Source: Paenibacillus sp. Soil750 (lineage in GTDB: Bacteria > Bacillota > Bacilli > Paenibacillales > NBRC-103111). Taken from it: DNA of 64,000 nucleotides. A model generated the notes under the pieces. It saw only the letters and a list, made by a program, of their open reading frames with translations, did no database searches and was not told the origin of the DNA. The translations under genes and the position numbers were made by a program. The stretch spans positions 1 through 64,000 of the forward strand of contig NZ_LMSD01000023.1 of assembly GCF_001428045.1 (NCBI RefSeq), in the 5' to 3' direction. Positions 18,112-27,817 of the stretch are shown piece after piece; within the stretch, counting starts at the first letter, position 1, and each line of letters begins with the position of its first letter.

Positions 18112-18996
18112 ATGAATACCATCATAAGTGACAAAAGAACGATTTTCTGGCTTGTAGCTCCGGGATTCATTTTGTTTACAGCCATGATTTTCATTCCCAT
18201 TCTAGTAAGCTTTTATTACAGCTTGACGAATTGGGACGGTGTAGCGGAATACCACTTCATTGGCCTGAACAATTTCGTTGAAATCTTGACCAACGACGAA
18301 GTGTTTTGGAAGTCTTTACTTAACTCTGTTCTACTTGGTCTAGCGCTAGTACTCGTTCAGCATCCGTTTGCCGTACTGATTGCCATGCTGGTGCAATACT
18401 GTGGACGATTTGAGAAATTGCTGCGTGTTTGCATCTTCATTCCTTCCATCATCTCAACGTTTGTTACGACGCAGCTGTGGGTCAGCGTATTTAATACGCA
18501 ATTCGGGCTGCTTAATCGGATGCTGGAGGTCATCGGTTTAGAGTCGTGGAAGCAGGACTGGTTGGGAGATTCAAAGCTGGCCATTTGCTGCATTATATTC
18601 GTGTGCATGTGGCAAGGCTTCGGCTACGCATTCTTGCTCTATTATGCAGGGATCAAGGGCGTTCCCAAGGATCTTCATGAAGCGGCCATGCTGGATGGGG
18701 CGTCGCAAATGCAGCTCAATTGGAAAATCATTTTCCCCTTGCTTGCACCTGTCCTTAGAGTCAATATTATTTTGGCAGTTGTGGCAGCTTTCAAGCAGAT
18801 GGAGACGGTGTATTTAATGACAGGAGGAGGGCCGGCCAACAGCACGCAATTTTTATCGACCTACCTATACTCCAAAGCATTTCGCGAGGGCTTGTATGGT
18901 TACGGGAATGCTATATCGATCGTGTTCGTAATCATTTGTTTGTTAGTTACCCTCCTGTTAAATCGTGCGCTGAAGAAAGACGTAGGTGAGTTTTAA
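18112..18996 (+). CDS. ABC sugar transporter permease, MalF type
   Basis: A 294-residue inner-membrane permease with six hydrophobic segments and the EAA loop (DLHEAAMLDGASQMQLNWKI), the contact site for the ATPase. ATG 18112 is favoured, with AGGGTGA 6-8 bases upstream; GTG 18103 and ATG 18106 are in frame but sit inside that signal. The gap from the binding-protein gene contains a CTATCGG/CCGATAG pairing (about 18062-18102) that could limit read-through and favour high binding-protein levels. Confidence 0.93.
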   Translation: MNTIISDKRTIFWLVAPGFILFTAMIFIPILVSFYYSLTNWDGVAEYHFIGLNNFVEILTNDEVFWKSLLNSVLLGLALVLVQHPFAVLIAMLVQYCGRFEKLLRVCIFIPSIISTFVTTQLWVSVFNTQFGLLNRMLEVIGLESWKQDWLGDSKLAICCIIFVCMWQGFGYAFLLYYAGIKGVPKDLHEAAMLDGASQMQLNWKIIFPLLAPVLRVNIILAVVAAFKQMETVYLMTGGGPANSTQFLSTYLYSKAFREGLYGYGNAISIVFVIICLLVTLLLNRALKKDVGEF

Positions 18997-18997
18997 A

Positions 18998-19828
18998 ATG
19001 AAAATACGTGGCTTTGCAGGTCATCTATTTGCTGTAAGTATGACGCTTCTCGTCTTGGCTGAGCTGTTTCCGCTCGTGTGGCTATTTGACTTTTCTCTTT
19101 TGAAAAGTGGGGATTTTTTTGGATCGCGTATATTGAAATGGCCTAACCCGCCGATGTGGAAAAACTACGTAGACGCTTTCAAGGGTGCGCATATTATGGT
19201 GCTGTTCTTGAATAGTCTGCTCGTTTCCATATTCGCCATAGCCATCATCGTCGCGCTATCGATCACGATGGGATACGCCTTTACGAGAATGCGCTGGAAG
19301 ATGCGAAATACCTTTTTTGGGCTCATCATGGTTGGCATGATCATTCCGATTTATGCCACTTTACTGCCTAACTTTATTTTATTCAAGCAAGCTGGCATTT
19401 TAAATTCGTACTTATCACTCATTCTGCCATATGCGGCGTTTGCAATCCCGGTCAGTATGTTCATTATTACAGGTTTCTTGGAATCGATTCCACGAGCATT
19501 GGAAGAAGCAGCTATTATGGACGGTCTTGGCGTGCCAGGCATGATTTACAAAATTATTGTGCCCCTTCTAAAGCCTGCTATAGCCACGGTTGCAGTGTTA
19601 GCCTTCCTCAGCTGTTGGAACGAGTTTATTATGGCTGTTACGTATATTGATAAAGATTCCTTGAGAACGCTTCCTTTCGCTGTTGTTTATTTTATGGGGC
19701 AGTATTCATCCAATTATGGGGCACAATTCGCGGTTTTAGCGATCATCGCAATACCCTCTATTCTGATTTATCTGGTATTTACTGATCAAATCACGAGGGG
19801 CATCACGGCTGGCGCTGTTAAAGGCTAG
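18998..19828 (+). CDS. ABC sugar transporter permease, MalG type
   Basis: A 276-residue permease with six membrane segments and a C-terminal EAA loop (PRALEEAAIMDGLGVPGMI). The ATG lies one base after the stop of the preceding permease gene and has AGGTGAG 7 bases upstream; an in-frame GTG at 18986 would overlap the upstream gene. It forms the membrane channel with the MalF-type protein. The next gene, the surface glycosidase, begins 33 bases downstream, so enzyme and importer are probably co-transcribed. Confidence 0.93.
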   Translation: MKIRGFAGHLFAVSMTLLVLAELFPLVWLFDFSLLKSGDFFGSRILKWPNPPMWKNYVDAFKGAHIMVLFLNSLLVSIFAIAIIVALSITMGYAFTRMRWKMRNTFFGLIMVGMIIPIYATLLPNFILFKQAGILNSYLSLILPYAAFAIPVSMFIITGFLESIPRALEEAAIMDGLGVPGMIYKIIVPLLKPAIATVAVLAFLSCWNEFIMAVTYIDKDSLRTLPFAVVYFMGQYSSNYGAQFAVLAIIAIPSILIYLVFTDQITRGITAGAVKG

Positions 19829-19861
19829 TCCATAGCTGTATTAAATTTTAGGAGGAAGCTC

Positions 19862-22800
19862 ATGAGAATGTGGAAACGAAAGTTATCCTTACTATCGGCA
19901 GGTATTATGATCAGCTCATCGCTATCAGGCATGGTGGCGGTAGCTGATGAAATTAGCACGATCGCTCCAACGGAGCTCGCTGCATACCTCAATAGCTCGA
20001 AAACGGTGGATGAGCGAGTAAGCGATCTGCTCACCAAAATGACACTGGACGAGAAGGTCGGCCAAATGGTGCAGGCTGAGCGGGCAGCCGTAACACCGGA
20101 AGATGTTCAGAATTTTTATTTGGGCTCAGTCCTTAGTGGAGGCGGTTCATTCCCGAACGGTAAACAATCGGACAGCACAAGGGAGAAATGGGCGTCGCTC
20201 GTAGATTCCTACCAATCTGGTGCACTATCCACGCGGTTAGGTATTCCAATTTTATACGGGGTGGATGCCATTCATGGCAATAGCAATCTACTCGGTGCAA
20301 CACTTTTCCCGCATAATATCGGTTTAGGTGCAACACGCGACACCGCACTCGTTCAACAAATCGGCACAGCTGCGGCACAAGAAATCAAAGCCGCTGGAAC
20401 GAATTGGGCGTTCTCCCCAACACTTGCGGATCCGCAAAATATTTCATGGGGTCGCACCTATGAAGGCTTCAGTGATAATCAGACGCTGGTAAGTGAGATG
20501 GGAGCAGCCTACATTAAAGGCTTACAAGGTGAAACAAGGAATGAGCTCAACCATCCTGACCGCGTTGTCGCGACGGCGAAGCACTTTTTTGGTGAAGGTG
20601 TAACGGAGGGCGGTGTGAACCAAGGGAATGTAACAGGAATGACAGAAGAGCAGGTTATCGCGCTCGATATGCCGATTTACAAAGCTGCAATTGACGCTGG
20701 CGCGCGAACGGTTATGGCTTCCTATAACAGTATTCAGGGGCTGAAAATGCATGCGAATAAACGTCTGTTGACGAACTTCCTCAAGGGAAAGGGTGAAGGT
20801 CAACTAGGTTTCACTGGTTTTGTAATTTCGGACTATAATGCTGTACAACAGATTACGAAGGACTGGGATGGCAACGCCGTTAGCGGCTTGCAAAACCAAA
20901 TAAAAGTTGCCGTTAACGCAGGCGTAGATATGATGATGATGCCTACCGAATGGAAAGCGACGATCACCAATCTGAAAGCGCTTGTTACCAGTGGGGGTAT
21001 TACTCAGGAACGTATTGACGATGCGGTTACACGTATTCTGCGCGTCAAATTCGAATCCGGCGTATTCGAACACCCAATGACGGATAACAGTCTCGCGGGA
21101 ACGTTCGGCTCCGTCGATCATCGTGAGTTGGCTCGTAAAGCGGTCAGTGAATCACTCGTGTTGTTAAAGAACGACAAGGTGAACGGAACGCCGATTCTGT
21201 CTCAGCTGTCTGGTATGAGTAAAATCTTAGTAGCAGGTAAAAGCGCAACAGATATCGGTCTGCAATCGGGTGGTTGGTCCATTACTTGGCAAGGTGCTAA
21301 GGGCAATATAACAACGGGAACAACAATCCTGGAAGGCATTCAGCAGGTGGTTGGCAGCACGAAAAAGGTCACGTACAACAAGCATGGCCGCGGCGCGGAA
21401 GGCAATGATGTTGCGATCGTCTTTGTTGGCGAAGCGCCTTATGCGGAAAGCAACGGGGATGGCTTAAACAAACTGAAGCTCGATTCAGAGGACTTGGCGA
21501 CTCTTGATAATATCAAAGCATCTGGCGTTCCTACAATCGTAGTTCTCGTTTCTGGGCGCCCGCTTATGATCGGTGACCGCTTGAAGGATTGGGCTGGACT
21601 GATAGAAGCTTGGCTGCCTGGTACGGAAGGCGCGGGTGTTGCTGACGTCTTGTTCGGTAACAAGGACTTCACAGGTAAATTGCCAATTCGTTGGCCGTTC
21701 TATACGGAAGCGTATACGAATCCAGTAGCAGGCCAACCCAACTTGGATCCGAAATATGTGTTGTTTAATTATGATTACGGGTTATCGAAAGCGCAGGAAA
21801 CGCCTGTATTACCAATCATGCCGGAACAACCTGGTCCCAAGGATCCTTATGTAAAGGTTGAAGCGGAGAAATATACGGCGAAATCAGATGGTTTAAAAAG
21901 CGAGACTACGACTGACGTAGGTGGAGGCCAGGATATCGGTTATACGGCAACGGGTGCATGGCTTGAATACATGATTAATGTTCCCGTCGCAGGAGCCTAT
22001 GATATCGATTTCCGCTATGCGGGCGGCTCCTCCACCATCACGAACTCCGGAATGCTCATTCTAGATGCGAACGGCCAAACCTTAGGGCAATTAACGGGAG
22101 TAGGCTATACGGGGGGCTGGCAAACCTGGAAAACGGCAACGGTTAAAAACATTACGCTGACAGCCGGTGTACAAAAAATCAAGCTGCAGCTGACAGATGG
22201 CGGTATTAACTTTAACTGGTTTGGTTCCACTGGATTTACTCCCGTGGCTGTTGCAAGTGGGACTAATGGTGGTGCGATTGCCTCGCAGCTTCCTGTTTCA
22301 GGTGGTCAAGGTGCCGTACAAAACTGGCTATCAAGTGAACGTAACAGCCAAAGCCAGCAATGGTATTATGCCCCGCAATGGCAGCCTGGCGATGAGGTTA
22401 AACAACTGACACCTCAGACGAATCTTAATCTCACGGCTGTAGGCAACGACGCGAATGCGACGACGATCAGTATTGATCCGAACAAACAGTATCAATCCAT
22501 GACAGGAATAGGTTCCTCGATGGAGGAAACGACAGTATTCAATATAACGAAGATGTCAGACGCGAAGCAAAATGAGCTTTTGACCAAATTAGCAAGCAAA
22601 ACGGACGGCATCGGCATGAGTATGACACGTCTTACTATCGGAACAGCGGATTTTACTTCACGTAAATTCTATTCTTACGATGACATGCCTGCAGGGGAAA
22701 CAGATCCAAGTCTCGCGCATTTCTCAATTCAAAAGGATATTGATTACGGCATTATTCCTGTTCTTAAGAAGATGATTGCCATCAATCCAGATATGAAATT

Positions 22801-25800
22801 TTTCGCTTCACCTTGGAGTCCGCCAGGTTGGATGAAAACAACGGACAGCATGATAAAGGGCTCAGTAAAAGATGAGTATTTACCTCTCTTAGCTGATTAC
22901 TACGTAAAATACATTCAAGCGTACAAAGCGCAAGGCATTAACATTTCAGCCATGACCCTGCAAAATGAACCGCTGCTTGAGATCGAATATCCAAGCACCA
23001 AAATGCCATGGCAACAAGAAGCTGAGCTCAGCAAGCTGCTCTATCAGAAATTAGTAGCTGCTGGTCTCGATGTGAAGCTATGGATTTTCGATCACAACTT
23101 TAGTGACACGATGAATTATCCAGCGCCACTGCTGGCTGATGCAGCTAATCGCGACGCTATTGACGGTACGGCGTTCCACGACTATGGCGGTGATCCTTCC
23201 ATGATGTCGACGCTGCATGACCTATATCCAAATGAGAACATTTATTTGACGGAGAGAGCCATTTGGGGGACTACGGGAGCAGATCGTATGGCACAATATT
23301 TCCGCAACTGGGCGAAAAGTTATAATTCCTGGGTTGTCATGCTCGATAGTGATCTTGCCACCCATCAGTGGGTCGGCACGCCAGATCCTACGATGATTAT
23401 TCAGGATTCGAGTCATCCAGATAACTATTGGCTGACACCTGAGTATTACATGCTAGGTAACTATTCGAAATTCGTACAGCCCGATTATGTACGGATAGAT
23501 AGCAGTTATGGATCGAAGGACCATGTAACGAACGTATCCTTCATGAGTCCAGATAAGAAAACGATTGTTTCCGTCGTTGTCAATCAGACTGACGTTGCAC
23601 AAACATTTAAGCTTCTAAGCGATGGTACGCAAGTGGCAGCGCAAATACCAGCTAAGTCTGTCGTTACGTATAAATGGGACCGGATTGTACTTGAGAATAA
23701 GGTGCCAGTTGTGATGAGCGTCACACCGAATTCTTTGCCATACAATATAAATAACCAGCAAATCAACTTGAGTGTAACGGGGTTGACCTATGGAACGAAT
23801 ATAGGGAACATTACCCTTGGTTCAGAAGCTTCTGCCATGGGAATTACAGTAGGTCAAGTAACCTATGTAAGTTCTTCCGCTCGTAGTGTGCAATTGAAGT
23901 GGGATAACACCAAGCCTTACTATGTGAATACACCATTGACTGTAACGGCAGCGACTTATACGAGTGCGGGGCCTAGCCAATCAGTGAGCAGTAGTATCTT
24001 CTTGAACGGAACTGGGCATAAGACAATCGCAACTGATATTTTGCCTGGCCCTGTAACAGCGAATGACTATTATCAATTATCAGGTGTAGCCATCAGTGGG
24101 GCCGACACTGTAAACGCGAAATTAACGGGTATCGCAATAGGCGATTGGGCTAAATTTAAAATTAACGTGCCAGTCGCAGGAAAATATGCGGTTACGTTGA
24201 ATGTGGCATCTCCGAATGGCGGCGGATTCCTGCTGCAGAATGATATTGGGGATACACTAGGGTCCTTCAGTATACCGAATTTAAGTGGTTCTACCGCTTT
24301 CGTCGGTGCGCGGCTTTCGGTTCAGCTGCCGGCTGGCGAACAAATGCTTCGAATTCAAGGAAACAGTGGTTCCTTTGATTTGCAGAATATTACGTTTGAG
24401 ACAGTAGTTGCGCAAGCACCAGGAAGTGATGGCGTGATCAAAGTCGAAGCGGAGAAATTCGTAGCTGCTGGTCAACAAGTCATCCAATATGGTAGCACTT
24501 TTAATAATCTTGGGTACACAGTTGCAGGCTCATCTTTTGATTACACTATCCAAGTGCCACAGGCAGGCTATTACAAAGTAAGGCTTCAATATGCAACAAC
24601 GCAAGGCGGGGTATCCGCATCCGTAATGTCAAACGGCTCATTGAAAGGCACTGTATCTACGCCGTCTACAGGGGCATGGGGGACTTATCAGGAAGCTTCT
24701 GTTGTTGTAAGTATGGAAGCAGGCGTTCAAACACTACGTATCGTAGACAATGGGAACGGCTTTAATTTAGATTCTTTGTCGCTAGAACCAGGCACTCCTG
24801 AAGTTGTCGTTCTGAAGGCGAAGGCGCCAATGATAACGGCGACGGCAAAGTCTGTTGCTTTATCAACCGATATCGAAGGGGCAACGATTCATTACACATT
24901 GGACGGCTCATTACCAACCAAAGACAGCTTGACGTATACTACGCCATTCCTTATTTCATCTACATCATCTGATGTGATTCGCGCAATTACAACGAAGGAT
25001 GGCATGATGGATAGCTTTGTCACTTTTGTTTTAACATCAAATGCTTACAAAGCAGTTACGGGCATATCGTTGAAACAAACTGAGGTTTCCTTGCAAGTGG
25101 GCGCTGTAAGCACTTTAACACCTGTGTTCGAACCCGAATTCGTTAGCAATGATGAAGTGACGTGGTCCTCAAGTGACACAGGGATTGCAAAGGTTGATGG
25201 TATGGGTAAGGTAACGGCAATCGCAGTGGGCACAGCGACAATCACTGTCACCACAGCTGATGGAGGCAAAAAGGCAACCGCAGTTATTACGGTAACAAAA
25301 GCTGATGAACCAACACCAGGTTCTTCAGGCACATCAAACTCAGTAGTTACACCGGTTGCGCCAATCACAACAATTGAATCTGGCAAAATTATCGTACAAC
25401 CGACGACGGATGCTAATGGTGTGGCTGAGGTATTGATGAAGGCAGTGGATATTAAAGCGGCCTTAAAAGCTGCGACAGATCACAAGATTTCAATTGCCGT
25501 GAATACGGCTACTGGTACGAAAGAAATCAATGTAGATATTCCAGTACAAGATATTTTGGCAGATGAAAGCCTAAAAGCGATTGAGCTACAAACAGGTCTA
25601 GCGAACGTTACCATCCATCCTGATCTGATTAGCAAAAATGGTGGCACTGCTGCATCAACTATCCAGCTTAGCGTAAAAGCAGTAGATGCTGGCGATCTAC
25701 CGGAGAATATTCAGGGACAGTTGAACGGAAATGTCGTTTATGACTTCAATTTAAGTGTTGACGGTAACAAAATCAGCAGCTTTAACGGTAGCGATGTGCA

Positions 25801-26521
25801 TGTTAGCATTCCATACAAGATAAAAGCAGGTGAAAAACCAGCTAACATCATTATTTATTACCTTGCTGATACAGGTAAGCTAGAAGTTGTGAAGAATGGC
25901 AAGTACAATCCAGCAACAGGTCATGTTGAGTTTTTAGCTAAACACTTTAGCAAGTATGCAGCTGCCTATGTCAATTCATCCTTTAGCGACACATCTGTAA
26001 CAGCTTGGGCTGAGGAGAGCATTAATGCGTTAGCTGCAAGGGGCGCAATAAATGGAACAGGCAATGGCCAGTTCAATCCGACAGGAGATGTTACACGTGC
26101 AGAATTCATAAAGATATTGATCGATTCCTTTGATCTCTCTGATGTGAATGCAAAGACTACGTTCTCAGATGTGCATGATGGCCAATGGTACACGAACGCA
26201 GTAGCAATTGCACAGAAGCTAGGAATTGTAAACGGCAAGGAAGACGGCAATTTTGGCGTGAATGACAAGATTACTCGCGAGGAAATGGCCGTAATGGTTT
26301 ATCGGATTAGCAAGCAAATGAACTTGACGCTTGCTTCGGGGAATCATTCCGCATCCTTCAAAGATCAGGATCTGATTGCGGCCTATGCGAAGTCCGCAGT
26401 GGAAGCAATTAAAGAAGCAAGTATTATTAACGGGTTGGAGGACGGACGTTTTGCTCCAAAAGAGCATGCATCCAGAGCGCAAGCTGCAACAGTGATCTTT
26501 AGACTTTTCCTTCAAGCTTAA
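19862..26521 (+). CDS. Giant surface-anchored GH3/GH30 multidomain glycosidase with SLH repeats
   Basis: A 2219-residue secreted enzyme. Order: signal peptide (1 to about 29); GH3 N- and C-domains (about 45-645) with nucleophile Asp324 (VISDYNA); CBM6-like module (about 663-793); GH30 catalytic domain (about 865-1273) with acid/base Glu1036 (LQNEP) and nucleophile Glu1131 (LTERAIW); an IPT/Ig-like segment (about 1280-1385); two CBM6/35-like modules (about 1387-1515 and 1525-1643); a chitobiase-C-like module (about 1655-1720); Big2 (about 1734-1813); an unassigned region (about 1830-2035); and three SLH repeats (about 2038-2219) for wall anchoring. ATG with GGAGG 6 bases upstream. GH3 enzymes are mostly exo-beta-glycosidases, and this GH30 type cuts beta-glucosidic (including beta-1,6) bonds. 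The substrate is inferred, not shown. Confidence 0.93.
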   Translation: MRMWKRKLSLLSAGIMISSSLSGMVAVADEISTIAPTELAAYLNSSKTVDERVSDLLTKMTLDEKVGQMVQAERAAVTPEDVQNFYLGSVLSGGGSFPNGKQSDSTREKWASLVDSYQSGALSTRLGIPILYGVDAIHGNSNLLGATLFPHNIGLGATRDTALVQQIGTAAAQEIKAAGTNWAFSPTLADPQNISWGRTYEGFSDNQTLVSEMGAAYIKGLQGETRNELNHPDRVVATAKHFFGEGVTEGGVNQGNVTGMTEEQVIALDMPIYKAAIDAGARTVMASYNSIQGLKMHANKRLLTNFLKGKGEGQLGFTGFVISDYNAVQQITKDWDGNAVSGLQNQIKVAVNAGVDMMMMPTEWKATITNLKALVTSGGITQERIDDAVTRILRVKFESGVFEHPMTDNSLAGTFGSVDHRELARKAVSESLVLLKNDKVNGTPILSQLSGMSKILVAGKSATDIGLQSGGWSITWQGAKGNITTGTTILEGIQQVVGSTKKVTYNKHGRGAEGNDVAIVFVGEAPYAESNGDGLNKLKLDSEDLATLDNIKASGVPTIVVLVSGRPLMIGDRLKDWAGLIEAWLPGTEGAGVADVLFGNKDFTGKLPIRWPFYTEAYTNPVAGQPNLDPKYVLFNYDYGLSKAQETPVLPIMPEQPGPKDPYVKVEAEKYTAKSDGLKSETTTDVGGGQDIGYTATGAWLEYMINVPVAGAYDIDFRYAGGSSTITNSGMLILDANGQTLGQLTGVGYTGGWQTWKTATVKNITLTAGVQKIKLQLTDGGINFNWFGSTGFTPVAVASGTNGGAIASQLPVSGGQGAVQNWLSSERNSQSQQWYYAPQWQPGDEVKQLTPQTNLNLTAVGNDANATTISIDPNKQYQSMTGIGSSMEETTVFNITKMSDAKQNELLTKLASKTDGIGMSMTRLTIGTADFTSRKFYSYDDMPAGETDPSLAHFSIQKDIDYGIIPVLKKMIAINPDMKFFASPWSPPGWMKTTDSMIKGSVKDEYLPLLADYYVKYIQAYKAQGINISAMTLQNEPLLEIEYPSTKMPWQQEAELSKLLYQKLVAAGLDVKLWIFDHNFSDTMNYPAPLLADAANRDAIDGTAFHDYGGDPSMMSTLHDLYPNENIYLTERAIWGTTGADRMAQYFRNWAKSYNSWVVMLDSDLATHQWVGTPDPTMIIQDSSHPDNYWLTPEYYMLGNYSKFVQPDYVRIDSSYGSKDHVTNVSFMSPDKKTIVSVVVNQTDVAQTFKLLSDGTQVAAQIPAKSVVTYKWDRIVLENKVPVVMSVTPNSLPYNINNQQINLSVTGLTYGTNIGNITLGSEASAMGITVGQVTYVSSSARSVQLKWDNTKPYYVNTPLTVTAATYTSAGPSQSVSSSIFLNGTGHKTIATDILPGPVTANDYYQLSGVAISGADTVNAKLTGIAIGDWAKFKINVPVAGKYAVTLNVASPNGGGFLLQNDIGDTLGSFSIPNLSGSTAFVGARLSVQLPAGEQMLRIQGNSGSFDLQNITFETVVAQAPGSDGVIKVEAEKFVAAGQQVIQYGSTFNNLGYTVAGSSFDYTIQVPQAGYYKVRLQYATTQGGVSASVMSNGSLKGTVSTPSTGAWGTYQEASVVVSMEAGVQTLRIVDNGNGFNLDSLSLEPGTPEVVVLKAKAPMITATAKSVALSTDIEGATIHYTLDGSLPTKDSLTYTTPFLISSTSSDVIRAITTKDGMMDSFVTFVLTSNAYKAVTGISLKQTEVSLQVGAVSTLTPVFEPEFVSNDEVTWSSSDTGIAKVDGMGKVTAIAVGTATITVTTADGGKKATAVITVTKADEPTPGSSGTSNSVVTPVAPITTIESGKIIVQPTTDANGVAEVLMKAVDIKAALKAATDHKISIAVNTATGTKEINVDIPVQDILADESLKAIELQTGLANVTIHPDLISKNGGTAASTIQLSVKAVDAGDLPENIQGQLNGNVVYDFNLSVDGNKISSFNGSDVHVSIPYKIKAGEKPANIIIYYLADTGKLEVVKNGKYNPATGHVEFLAKHFSKYAAAYVNSSFSDTSVTAWAEESINALAARGAINGTGNGQFNPTGDVTRAEFIKILIDSFDLSDVNAKTTFSDVHDGQWYTNAVAIAQKLGIVNGKEDGNFGVNDKITREEMAVMVYRISKQMNLTLASGNHSASFKDQDLIAAYAKSAVEAIKEASIINGLEDGRFAPKEHASRAQAATVIFRLFLQA

Positions 26522-26540
26522 GCGTCAACTTAACAAACAA

Positions 26541-26578
26541 AGCCTCCTCCAGGTAGATAAATCTTCTTGGAGGAGGCT
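26541..26578. terminator. Inverted repeat, probable terminator
   Basis: A perfect 11-bp stem AGCCTCCTCCA/TGGAGGAGGCT with a 16-base loop. The plus side continues AAAATT, and the minus side continues TTTGTT, so it may act mainly on minus-strand transcription or in tandem with the next hairpin. Confidence 0.6.
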
Positions 26579-26592
26579 AAAATTGCTACAAC

Positions 26593-26624
26593 AAAAAGAC
26601 CAGGATTCTAATCCTGGTCTTTTT
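26593..26624. terminator. Bidirectional rho-independent terminator between convergent genes
   Basis: A perfect 15-bp palindromic stem (26593-26607 with 26610-26624) with A5 on one side and T5 on the other. It ends transcription of the giant glycosidase gene. On the minus strand, the last codons of the LacI-family gene (QKDQD) and its stop lie inside the stem. Confidence 0.85.
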
Positions 26625-27639
26625 GTTGAGTACGGTTGACGGATGAGCCGCGGATGAGCAGTTCGGAATCTATTTTAAACACGCGATTCTCCGAAAATTC
26701 ATTTTCATGCATCATGTCAATTAATTTCTCAACCAGCAACGCACCCATGGCGTATTTCGGCTGATTTACAGTGCTTAATGGAGGCGTTAAATATCGACTG
26801 ATGCGATTATTATCGACGCCGAATACGGCAAGCTGCATTGGGATTTGAATATTACGCTCAGAGCAAGCCCGATAGACACCAAGAGCCATTTCGTCATTTG
26901 CTGCAAAAACAGCCGTAAAGGGGAGCTTTTTATCAAAAAGTCGTAGAATCGCTTCATATCCACCGGTTTCATTAAAGTCCCCATTTTCGATTAATTCAGG
27001 ATGAAAGGGGATGTGATGCTCCCTCAATGCTTTCAGATAACCTTCTAAACGATCATAACTATCAACTGCGTGAGCTGAGCCATTAATGAAGGCAATATTT
27101 CGATGCCCTTGCACAACCAAATGGCTAACAACTTGTATGGAAAATTTCACGTTATCCGTAAGGATGCAGGGAATTCGCTCATGATCAATTTGCTTACCAA
27201 CAATGCCAATCGTGTGGCCATGATCAGCAATTTTCAGAATTTCTTCATCAGATATCATCGGAGCAACAAGAATGACCCCATCAATTGTACGTGTTGTTAA
27301 TAGATTCAGAAATTCGAGTTCTTTTTCTTCATTATTAGCCGTATCGCAAATGACGACTTTATACTTTTTAGAATAAGCGATGTTCTCAATACCCTTAATG
27401 ATTTCAGAAAAGTAGGAATTACTTATATCAGGAACGATGACGCCAATGGTCATTGTTTTTTGCGAACGAAGATTTTTCGCAGCGGAATTAGGTTGGTAGC
27501 CAAGTTCGTTAATGATTTTCATCACTTTCGCTCTTGTCTTCGGTGTTACTTGACTGCTATTATTCAGAACACGTGAAACGGTAGCGGGGGCAACGCCTGC
27601 TCGGTGAGCGACATCGACGATTTTGATCGTAGTATCCAT
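26608..27639 (-). CDS. LacI-family transcriptional repressor
   Basis: A 343-residue regulator with an N-terminal LacI helix-turn-helix and hinge (IVDVAHRAGVAPATVSRVLN, residues about 6-25) and a periplasmic-binding-protein-like effector domain (TIGVIVPDISNSYFSEIIKG; HRNIAFINGS; VFGVDNNRIS). ATG 27639 is the family-typical start; the frame stays open upstream without LacI similarity. Its own promoter region contains a perfect LacI-type palindrome, and a second, near-identical site lies at the divergent promoter, so it probably represses itself and the AraC-type gene at 27818. The effector is likely a sugar imported by the operon from 30269 on. Confidence 0.93.
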   Translation of the reverse strand: MDTTIKIVDVAHRAGVAPATVSRVLNNSSQVTPKTRAKVMKIINELGYQPNSAAKNLRSQKTMTIGVIVPDISNSYFSEIIKGIENIAYSKKYKVVICDTANNEEKELEFLNLLTTRTIDGVILVAPMISDEEILKIADHGHTIGIVGKQIDHERIPCILTDNVKFSIQVVSHLVVQGHRNIAFINGSAHAVDSYDRLEGYLKALREHHIPFHPELIENGDFNETGGYEAILRLFDKKLPFTAVFAANDEMALGVYRACSERNIQIPMQLAVFGVDNNRISRYLTPPLSTVNQPKYAMGALLVEKLIDMMHENEFSENRVFKIDSELLIRGSSVNRTQQKDQD

Positions 27640-27691
27640 GAGTATCAACCTTTTATCCAAATTACACAAAACTGTGTGTTCATCTGTATCA

Positions 27692-27720
27692 AGTATAGGA
27701 TACTTTGAAATCGATTTCAA
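27692..27720 (-). promoter_or_regulatory. Promoter and operator of the LacI-family gene
   Basis: Reading the minus strand: -35 TTGAAA (27720-27715), 17-bp spacer, -10 TATACT (27697-27692). The 16-bp perfect palindrome TTGAAATCGATTTCAA (27705-27720) covers the -35 and half the spacer. It fits both a LacI-family operator and the CcpA cre consensus, so autorepression, catabolite repression or both are possible. Confidence 0.75.
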
Positions 27721-27747
27721 GCATTGCTCATCGGTTATTAAAATGAA

Positions 27748-27798
27748 TTGAATGCGGTTACAAGGTAATTTATAATAGAGAATATGAAATCGATTCCA
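27748..27798 (+). promoter_or_regulatory. Promoter and operator of the AraC-type sensor gene
   Basis: -35 TTGAAT (27748-27753), 17-bp spacer, -10 TATAAT (27771-27776). Just downstream, TGAAATCGATTCCA (27785-27798) repeats the operator of the divergent promoter with one change, at a position where a bound repressor would block initiation. Confidence 0.75.
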
Positions 27799-27817
27799 CG
27801 AAAAAGAGGTGACGATA

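Noticed and set aside
19480..19493. Palindrome TGGAATCGATTCCA resembling the LacI-type operator
   Set aside because: It lies inside the MalG-type permease gene and encodes the conserved ESIP residues of the EAA-loop region. The codons explain it.
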